Source: Rhizobium sp. (GTDB lineage Bacteria; Pseudomonadota; Alphaproteobacteria; Rhizobiales; Rhizobiaceae). Taken from it: a stretch of 12,907 nt of DNA. Below are positions 8,060 through 12,907 of the stretch, piece by piece. A program made the translations under genes and the position numbers. Every line of letters begins with the position of its first letter. The stretch's first letter is position 1. The stretch covers positions 111,182 to 124,088 of the forward strand of contig DPXQ01000081.1 of NCBI GenBank assembly GCA_003527225.1, read 5' to 3'. The notes below the pieces were generated by a model. It saw only the letters and a program-made list of their open reading frames with translations. It did not search any database and was not told where the DNA came from.

Positions 8060-8323
8060 AGCCTCCAGCCGAGGATCCGCGACCAGTATCCTACAAGGAG
8101 CCTGCGCCCGGATCGACACTACATGGTCCGCTGCCTGAAGGCTAACGGGACATTCTCTTTTGCGCGCTGCCGCGGGCTTTCCAGCAAGAGCCAGCCTGAT
8201 CCTTTGCAGTGGGCCGAGCGAAAATCGCGCGTAATATTCGTCTTCCTGTGATCCGGCCGGCCGATCCCCGTATTGGCGATCGCGCAGCGCCTGTGACAAC
8301 AGCAATCCCAGCATTTCGTACAT
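7922..8323 (-). CDS. Hypothetical protein divergent from the LysR gene
   Basis: A 133-residue frame that I do not recognise. Its initiation signal is the best in the neighbourhood: AGGGAGGT followed by a start ATG at 8323, with about seven bases between GGAGG and the ATG. The first 45 residues look protein-like (MYEMLGLLLSQALRDRQYG, then an acidic QEDEYY patch). The last third (EKGKGGHGKQGAAG onwards) is low in hydrophobic content and lies antisense to the 48-residue membrane ORF, so the true gene may end earlier or be frameshifted. It begins 90 bases from lysR in the divergent arrangement usual for a LysR target gene, which favours a real gene here. The call is tentative. Confidence 0.38.
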   Translation of the reverse strand: MYEMLGLLLSQALRDRQYGDRPAGSQEDEYYARFSLGPLQRIRLALAGKPAAARKRECPVSLQAADHVVSIRAQAPCRILVADPRLEASAEKGKGGHGKQGAAGAQSERCRPPEKSVPFIARFDDSNCTCSAI

Positions 8324-8413
8324 TGATGTACCTCCCTAAGTGGAACACATCGAATTATCTATACGTCAAAATCCGCTTCATAAACCGCCAGTTATGCACT
8401 ACGTGTTTCATCC
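8324..8413. promoter_or_regulatory. Divergent intergenic region between the hypothetical ORF and lysR
   Basis: Ninety AT-richer bases between two divergent start codons. On the minus strand, GATAAT (8354-8359) is a good -10 for the hypothetical ORF, followed about 25 bases on by its Shine-Dalgarno sequence; its -35 is weak. For lysR, CTATAC (8359-8364) could be a -10 with a poor -35. TTCAT occurs at 8377-8381 and again at 8407-8411, 30 bases apart. This is where a LysR autoregulatory site would be expected, but no clean T-N11-A palindrome stands out apart from the repeat over the lysR start. Confidence 0.35.
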
Positions 8414-8426
8414 ATGAAAAACACGT
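8401..8426 (+). repeat. Inverted repeat spanning the lysR start codon
   Basis: ACGTGTTTCAT (8401-8411), two spacer bases, then ATGAAAAACACGT (8414-8426). The arms are exact reverse complements except for two extra A residues in the right arm, and the inner TTTCAT-N2-ATGAAA is a perfect 14-base palindrome. In RNA it can fold with the AUG at the loop edge. The lysR gene has no Shine-Dalgarno sequence in the bases before it. It may act as an operator, as a hairpin controlling translation, or as both. Confidence 0.5.
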
Positions 8427-9289
8427 CCTGGGATGCCTATCAGTTGTTCCTGCTCGTGGCCCGTCACGGCGGCCTGACCGGTGCCGGTGCTGCGACGGCC
8501 TTGAGTCCCGCCACGATCGGCCGCCGAATGGTCGAACTCGAACGGCAACTCGGGCGCGCATTGTTCATCCGCAGCCAAGCGGGATACACCCTCACCGGGG
8601 AGGGGCGGCAACTGCTCGAGCATCTCGGCGAGATGGAGCTGGCCGCCCGCAAGGTCGAAACCTGGCGGGAAGGTGCGGCCGCCCCCGCGCTCGTGCGCAT
8701 TGCCGCCGGCACCTGGAACTCCTGGCTCATCACCGAGAATTTCCCGGCGATCTGTTCCGAGCGGGACGGGTTTCGTATCGATCTTCATATCGCCGAGCAA
8801 CGCGCAAGCCTCGCCCACCGGGAATGCGATGTTGGCATCCGCGCTTTCGAGCCCGAAGAGATGAACCTTGCCTCCATTGCAGCGGGCAGCGTCGCCTATG
8901 CCGCCTATCGGGCGAAGAACATGGCCGATATCGGACCGGGCCGCTGGCTGGCCGTCGGCGCGGATGATGCGATCTCCGCCTATTTGCGCTGGCCGCATGA
9001 GCACAAGGCCGAAAACATTGTCGCTACCGTAAACCGCCCGCGCTCCTTGCACGATCTGGTGCTTGCGGGGGCGGGAATCGCCGTCCTTCCATGTTTCGTT
9101 GGAGACCTGGAGCCGCGCCTCGAACGCGTGGGCGACGAGATCGCTGAACTGCGCCACCGGCAATGGATCGTCATGAACAATGACGACCGCCACCGCAGCG
9201 AGATCCGCCAGGTGGTCGATCGCCTCGCCAGATTGTTGAAGGGTCACGAGGAACTCTTCGCGGGCAAGCGGCCCAACCGGACATTCTGA
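8414..9289 (+). CDS. LysR-family transcriptional regulator
   Basis: A 291-residue DNA-binding regulator. The N-terminal winged helix-turn-helix begins WDAYQLFLLVARHGGLTGAG (6-25), with the recognition region ALSPATIGRRMVELERQLG (29-47) and the wing FIRSQAGYTLTGEG (51-64). Residues from about 90 (LVRIAAGTWNSWLI) form the effector-binding domain, ending in GAGIAVLPCFVGD and a C-terminal helix. This is the subgroup with a short WD-x-L/Y-x-x-FL start. The ATG at 8414 matches the family's N-terminus but has no ribosome binding site, and an inverted repeat overlaps it. The effector and targets are unknown; the divergent hypothetical ORF and the downstream chemoreceptor gene are the nearest candidates. 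The family call is firm. Confidence 0.93.
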   Translation: MKNTSWDAYQLFLLVARHGGLTGAGAATALSPATIGRRMVELERQLGRALFIRSQAGYTLTGEGRQLLEHLGEMELAARKVETWREGAAAPALVRIAAGTWNSWLITENFPAICSERDGFRIDLHIAEQRASLAHRECDVGIRAFEPEEMNLASIAAGSVAYAAYRAKNMADIGPGRWLAVGADDAISAYLRWPHEHKAENIVATVNRPRSLHDLVLAGAGIAVLPCFVGDLEPRLERVGDEIAELRHRQWIVMNNDDRHRSEIRQVVDRLARLLKGHEELFAGKRPNRTF

Positions 9290-9374
9290 GCGGGATCGGT
9301 TGCTGGCGCTTGTGCCGGCCCGCCTGAGGACCGCTGAGCCGGCCAGATTCAAATTAAGCAAAATGAAACTCGTT

Positions 9375-9393
9375 TTGACGGATGCTCCGTCAA
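9375..9393. promoter_or_regulatory. Perfect 8-3-8 palindrome upstream of the chemoreceptor gene
   Basis: TTGACGGA, three bases TGC, then TCCGTCAA. It lies 85 bases after the lysR stop codon and about 140 bases before the chemoreceptor start. No T-run follows on either strand, which argues against a standard intrinsic terminator. A dimeric regulator site is the better reading, though a terminator without a U-tail ending lysR cannot be ruled out. The remainder of 9290-9534 holds no convincing gene; TATTAT at 9429-9434 could be a -10 element but has no good -35 partner. Confidence 0.45.
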
Positions 9394-9534
9394 TTAAAGG
9401 CGGCGATCCTGGCATCGCACGTCATATTTATTATGCGCCGGACGGTGTGGGCGCGCCGGATGGCTCGTTGGCAAATTTGAAAATGTGTTGCCTCGGACAC
9501 GAGGGAGGCATGGGAAAAAGGGGTTTTCAGCATC

Positions 9535-12057
9535 ATGCTTATGGATAGGATTTTGTCCCGCTACACGATCAGAACCAAGGTGCTGACCTTCGTCCTGCCA
9601 TTCGTCGTCAGCATTTGCGCTGTCGGGTTGATCGGGCTCTACGCGTCCGGACTGCTGCAGCAACGGATGGAAATCTCCAATGGGACGATGCGCTCGCTGA
9701 GCGGCTTCCGCGATGTCAGTTCCGCAATGGGCCTGTTCCTGTCCACGCCTTCTGAGGAGACCCGCGATACCGTTGTGGCTCAACTTGGATCGCAACAGGA
9801 GGTTCTGCAATCGAGCCTCGACGAGCTTGATCCGAATGCTGTCGGCCGCGCCAATATGGAAGCAGCCCTTGCGGCGACAACGAGCATATCCGGACAGATT
9901 AGCGGCCTGTGGGATCTCTACCAGACCGAGATGGCGCTGGGTTCGGCGATTGATGGCAGCCTGAACAACCTGATGGCGGCCCAGATGAAGCTTTCGGACG
10001 AAGCGGCAAAGCTTCAACGATCGGTTCGCTACGATGAGAACAATGCGAAATCCGCGCTGCGCGAAGCCGATCGCCTGAACAGCGGCGCCAGGTTCCTGGC
10101 CTCGCTCGCCGATCAGTATACAGTCGCCGGCGTTCCCGAGCAGCAATTGGGCTTCCTCAAGACCAAACTGCTTGAGATGTCCAAGGTGCAGCGCACGATT
10201 TCGACTGCCTTGCCCGACAACCAGAAGATCGTGGCGAAGAACTTGGCCGATGCCGCCTCCGAACTCGGAAAAAGGGTGAAATTCGGCGATGTTAGCCCGG
10301 AAAACATTGATGGCGTGCGTGTGGTCGTCAGCAAGTTCCAGGAGATCGAGGCCGCGTTGCGCAATGCGGCCGAAGCGAAGAGCGCGGCCGCGATCGAGAG
10401 TTTCGCGAAGGTGGATGTGGAAGTGGTCGAGACCGAAGAGGTGCTGGGTGCCAGCCGTACTCTCATTTCCAGCGTCTACGACCTGCGGCTTCGCGCAGCA
10501 GGTTTCCTGGCCGACAAGACAGAGGCGAGCCACGAACTGCTGCTTCGTCAGATCGATCTGATTGCTGGGAACCTGGATACGCTCGGTGTCAGCATCAAGG
10601 ATGATGCCTTCTTCGACGACCTTTCGGGGGCCATCACGCCGGCTCTGGAAGCCCTGAAGAAAGATAGCGCCGAACTCGTTGCCGTCAGTGCGCAGCGCAC
10701 GGCGGACTTTGCCGAGGCCACCAGCGCGATCGACCGCGCCTGGAACACCCTGACGCAGTTCGCGGACATGCAAAAACAGGTTGCCGGTACGGAACGCAAT
10801 GAGGCCAATACGCTGTCGATCACCGCGACGGCGCTCGGCATCGCACTGGCGCTCATCGGCGGCTTTGCCCTGGTGCTGACGCTGCAGGGCCCGATCAGCC
10901 AGATCACTTCCTCGATGCGCAGACTGGCGGAAGGCGACCTCGATACCGCGATATTGGGCGAGGCGCGCGGCGACGAGATCGGCGACATGGCGCGCGCCCT
11001 TGGTATCTTCAAGGACAATGCACTGGCCAAGGTCCAGATCGAGGAGCAGAGCGAAGAAGAGCGCGTCACCGCCGAGGCGGAACGGCGCCGCAACGATGCC
11101 GAAAAGCAGGAACTTGATCGCCAGATCCAGTTTGCCGTAAGCGCGCTGGCGTCAGGTCTCGAGCGACTGGCGAGCGGGGATATCTCGACCACGATCGACA
11201 CACCGTTCATCGGCCGTCTTGAACAGCTTCGCAACGACTTCAACCTTTCGCTGACACGCCTTCAGGACACGATCGGCAAGATCATGCTCAATGTCGCAGC
11301 GATCCAGGGCAATGGCCGGCAGATGTCGCACTCTGCCGACGAACTCTCGAGGCGCACGGAGACCCAGGCAGCCTCGCTGGAGGAAACCGCGGCGGCCGTC
11401 GACGAGATCACCGTCACCGTCCGCTCGTCTGCCGAGCGTGCCCGCGAAGCCAATCTGGTCGTCACCGAAACCCGGAAGAATGCGGAGAATTCCGCACAGG
11501 TGGTGAACAACGCCATCGCGGCGATGGGCCGGATCGAGAATGCCTCGCAGAAGATAGAACAGATCATCGACGTGATCGAGGACATTGCGTTCCAGACCAA
11601 TCTGCTGGCGCTGAACGCAGGCATCGAGGCGGCACGCGCCGGCGAAGCCGGCAAGGGCTTTGCCGTGGTTGCCCAGGAAGTGCGCGAGCTCGCGCAGCGT
11701 TCCGGTTCCGCGGCCCAGGAGATCAAGAATCTGATCAACACCTCGACGGCAGAGGTCGGTTCCGGCGCGAAACTGGTTCAGGAGACGGGGTCTGTCCTTT
11801 CGAAGATCGGCGAGCAGATCTCCACAATCAGCCAGCATGTCGATGTGATCGCCACCGCGAGCCAGGATCAGTCTGCGGCCCTTGAGGAGGTCAACGATGC
11901 CGTCAACCAGATGGACCAGATGACCCAGCAAAACGCCGCGATGGTGGAAGAAACGAGCGCTGCCAGCCGTCAACTGGCCGAGGAGGCGGATGTGCTTCTG
12001 TCGCTGGTTCAACAGTTCCGTATCGAGGCGCAGCAAGGCGATCGGTTTGCTGCCTGA
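9535..12057 (+). CDS. Methyl-accepting chemotaxis protein with large helical sensor domain
   Basis: An 840-residue inner-membrane chemoreceptor that signals to CheA through CheW. In order it has transmembrane helix 1 (about 16-38), a periplasmic region of about 385 residues that looks all-helical and may be of the HBM (helical bimodular) type, transmembrane helix 2 (about 429-450), a HAMP domain (about 451-503), a second HAMP-like segment (about 531-583), and a methyl-accepting signalling domain (about 584-830). The conserved hairpin tip reads [20 protein letters not shown] near 690-710. There is no C-terminal NWETF-like CheR/CheB tether. The ATG at 9535 has AAGGGG 11 bases upstream; ATG at 9541 is an alternative. 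The ligand is unknown; it stands alone, without other che genes. Confidence 0.95.
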   Translation: MLMDRILSRYTIRTKVLTFVLPFVVSICAVGLIGLYASGLLQQRMEISNGTMRSLSGFRDVSSAMGLFLSTPSEETRDTVVAQLGSQQEVLQSSLDELDPNAVGRANMEAALAATTSISGQISGLWDLYQTEMALGSAIDGSLNNLMAAQMKLSDEAAKLQRSVRYDENNAKSALREADRLNSGARFLASLADQYTVAGVPEQQLGFLKTKLLEMSKVQRTISTALPDNQKIVAKNLADAASELGKRVKFGDVSPENIDGVRVVVSKFQEIEAALRNAAEAKSAAAIESFAKVDVEVVETEEVLGASRTLISSVYDLRLRAAGFLADKTEASHELLLRQIDLIAGNLDTLGVSIKDDAFFDDLSGAITPALEALKKDSAELVAVSAQRTADFAEATSAIDRAWNTLTQFADMQKQVAGTERNEANTLSITATALGIALALIGGFALVLTLQGPISQITSSMRRLAEGDLDTAILGEARGDEIGDMARALGIFKDNALAKVQIEEQSEEERVTAEAERRRNDAEKQELDRQIQFAVSALASGLERLASGDISTTIDTPFIGRLEQLRNDFNLSLTRLQDTIGKIMLNVAAIQGNGRQMSHSADELSRRTETQAASLEETAAAVDEITVTVRSSAERAREANLVVTETRKNAENSAQVVNNAIAAMGRIENASQKIEQIIDVIEDIAFQTNLLALNAGIEAARAGEAGKGFAVVAQEVRELAQRSGSAAQEIKNLINTSTAEVGSGAKLVQETGSVLSKIGEQISTISQHVDVIATASQDQSAALEEVNDAVNQMDQMTQQNAAMVEETSAASRQLAEEADVLLSLVQQFRIEAQQGDRFAA

Positions 12058-12066
12058 AGGACAAAA

Positions 12067-12115
12067 CCCGCGCAAGGGCCATATGGCTTTATGAAGCCGA
12101 TGGCCGCTGCGCGGG
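12067..12115 (-). terminator. Intrinsic terminator for the aceA-side small gene, possibly bidirectional
   Basis: A long hairpin with three nested stems: CCCGCGCA/TGCGCGGG (12067-12074 with 12108-12115), GGCCAT/ATGGCC (12077-12082 with 12100-12105), and GGCTT/AAGCC (12085-12089 with 12094-12098), closed by a TATG loop. On the minus strand it is followed by TTTTGT, so it is a classic rho-independent terminator for the gene ending at 12154. It also lies 10 bases after the chemoreceptor stop codon; in that direction there is no T-run, but the hairpin may still protect the end of that mRNA. Confidence 0.8.
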
Positions 12116-12153
12116 CGGAAGGACCGGCGCCGGGGCGCAGGTAAGATGGTCGA

Positions 12154-12399
12154 TCAGTCTGCGTTCCTGCCCTGGGTCACGATGACCGGGATCAGGAGGT
12201 CGCCCCAGTTGCCGTCGCCGCCATGATGGCGGGCGGAGCGGACGAGTTCCACGGAAACACCGGCATCCACGGCTTTCATGACGGACTGGTTGAGGCGGTG
12301 CAGGTCATTGGCCACCATTCGGATCATGGCCTGCTGGTCTGCAGTCATGGCCGATGCTTGTTCCTCGGCCCGTTCTTTTACGCGTGTCTGCGGTGCCAT
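12154..12399 (-). CDS. Small conserved-looking hypothetical protein downstream of aceA
   Basis: An 81-residue soluble protein whose family I do not recognise. Residues 1-45 look helical and charged (MAPQTRVKERAEEQASAMTA, then a stretch including NDLHRLNQSVMKAV). The second half carries a short HHGGDGNWGDLLIP segment (58-71) containing a histidine pair and glycines. GAGGAG seven bases before the ATG at 12399 fixes the start; a longer in-frame version reaching 12453 would run through a hairpin and lacks this site. It follows aceA by 92 bases in the same direction and is closed by a strong terminator, so it is probably the last gene of an aceA transcript. A role linked to the glyoxylate bypass is only a guess from position. 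Confidence 0.75.
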   Translation of the reverse strand: MAPQTRVKERAEEQASAMTADQQAMIRMVANDLHRLNQSVMKAVDAGVSVELVRSARHHGGDGNWGDLLIPVIVTQGRNAD

Positions 12400-12431
12400 T
12401 TGGATTCTCCTCGATATCTGGCGTTGCAGGT

Positions 12432-12445
12432 GCCGGTTTCCCGGC
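12432..12445 (-). other. GNRA-tetraloop hairpin in the aceA downstream spacer
   Basis: On the minus strand this reads GCCGG-GAAA-CCGGC, a five-base-pair stem capped by a GAAA tetraloop, a very stable RNA element. No U-tract follows, so it is unlikely to terminate by itself. It lies between the larger hairpin after aceA and the ribosome site of the small gene. Confidence 0.45.
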
Positions 12446-12452
12446 GGGGGCA

Positions 12453-12481
12453 CATTGGCGGACTGGGCTCGCCCGCCAATG
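12453..12481 (-). other. Stem-loop 11 bases after the aceA stop codon
   Basis: CATTGGCGG and CCGCCAATG form a perfect nine-base-pair inverted repeat with an 11-base loop. In RNA it extends to 11 pairs through one G-U and one further C-G pair. No run of T follows on the minus strand, which argues for an mRNA 3'-end stabiliser or partial attenuator rather than a full terminator. It would let aceA be expressed more strongly than the downstream small gene. Confidence 0.55.
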
Positions 12482-12491
12482 CGATGCTTGA

Positions 12492-12907
12492 TTATTCAGC
12501 GGCCGGCTTGAACTGCTCGGTCTCGGTCGATTCCTTCATCGCCGTGGTCGAGGACTGGCCGCCGGTGATTGCCAGTGAGACGGCGTCGAAGTAGCCGGTA
12601 CCGACTTCGCGCTGGTGCTTGGTCGCGGTATAGCCGTTGGCTTCTGCTGCGAATTCCGCCTCCTGCAGCTCCGAATAGGCTGCCATCTGACGATCCTTGT
12701 AGCCGCGGGCCAGTTCGAACATACCGTAGTTCAGCTGGTGGAAGCCCGCCAGTGTGATGAACTGGAACTTGTAGCCCATCGCACCCAGTTCCTTCTGGAA
12801 CTTGGCGATCGTAGCATCGTCGAGGTTCTTCTTCCAGTTGAACGACGGCGAGCAGTTGTAGGCAAGCTTCTTGCCGGGATGGGCCTTGTGTACGGCTTCG
12901 GCGAACT
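12492..12907 (-). CDS. aceA: Isocitrate lyase, C-terminal part only
   Basis: Cleaves isocitrate to glyoxylate and succinate, the first step of the glyoxylate bypass used during growth on acetate or fatty acids. The window holds the last 137 residues and the TAA stop at 12492; the start and the KKCGH-type catalytic loop lie beyond the right edge. The visible part is diagnostic: YNCSPSFNW, the isocitrate lyase active-site segment, then a stretch with [20 protein letters not shown] and the C-terminal [16 protein letters not shown]. Bacterial isocitrate lyases are about 430 residues, so roughly a third is visible. It is read leftwards towards the small hypothetical gene, with hairpins in the 92-base spacer. 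Confidence 0.95.
   Translation of the reverse strand, partial: FAEAVHKAHPGKKLAYNCSPSFNWKKNLDDATIAKFQKELGAMGYKFQFITLAGFHQLNYGMFELARGYKDRQMAAYSELQEAEFAAEANGYTATKHQREVGTGYFDAVSLAITGGQSSTTAMKESTETEQFKPAAE

Noticed and set aside
9350..9400. TTAA-containing stretches as CtrA sites upstream of the chemoreceptor
   Set aside because: The TTAA-N7-TTAA spacing is not present; single TTAA words are common.
9510..9548. 12-codon upstream ORF overlapping the chemoreceptor start as a possible leader peptide
   Set aside because: GAGGGAGG is only one base from its ATG, too close to initiate there, and a TGCCTC/GAGGCA hairpin (9489-9510) could occlude it.
9394..10773. 459-residue minus-strand ORF opposite the chemoreceptor
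   Set aside because: Long, but it mirrors the chemoreceptor frame, whose domains are clear; no family motif appears on the minus strand.
11152..12075. 307-residue minus-strand ORF opposite the signalling domain
   Set aside because: Antisense shadow of the most conserved part of the chemoreceptor; leucine/glycine/aspartate-rich mirror composition and no start signal.

Overview
The window looks like chromosomal core DNA from an alphaproteobacterium of the Rhizobiaceae (Rhizobium, Sinorhizobium, Shinella or Agrobacterium type). The grounds are the GC-rich codon use, the zwf-pgl-edd gene order, a promoter resembling the rhizobial CTTGAC-N17-CTATAT pattern, and a Zwf protein very close to what I remember of the Sinorhizobium one. 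The genus cannot be fixed from the sequence alone. I see no insertion sequence, phage gene, CRISPR array, tRNA or rRNA.

Layout. Positions 1-3624 (minus strand) hold the Entner-Doudoroff operon in the order zwf, pgl, edd; edd runs off the left edge. Positions 3725-6458 (minus) hold a two-gene operon: a PuuA-type gamma-glutamylamine synthetase, then a PuuB-type FAD amine oxidase, which together suggest putrescine or polyamine use. Divergent from it, 6586-7767 (plus) is a YhiN/HI0933-family flavoprotein with a likely TTG start. Positions 7768-8413 are gene-poor: a 48-residue membrane protein (plus) and an overlapping 133-residue unknown reading frame (minus) with a near-perfect ribosome binding site. 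Next come a LysR regulator (8414-9289, plus) and an 840-residue chemoreceptor (9535-12057, plus). On the far right, minus-strand aceA (isocitrate lyase, C-terminal part only) is followed by a small unknown gene and an intrinsic terminator facing the chemoreceptor.

How the parts fit. Zwf, Pgl and Edd carry glucose-6-phosphate to 2-keto-3-deoxy-6-phosphogluconate. The PuuA/PuuB-like pair would feed amine carbon and nitrogen towards GABA and succinate. Isocitrate lyase is the entry to the glyoxylate bypass. The region is therefore mostly central and accessory carbon metabolism plus one sensory receptor.

I did not find a convincing undescribed system. The best leads are regulatory or concern small genes: an inverted repeat that buries the start codon of the lysR gene, two overlapping antiparallel small ORFs beside it, a perfect 8-3-8 palindrome between lysR and the chemoreceptor gene, a palindrome just downstream of the zwf promoter, and paired hairpins between aceA and its small downstream gene.
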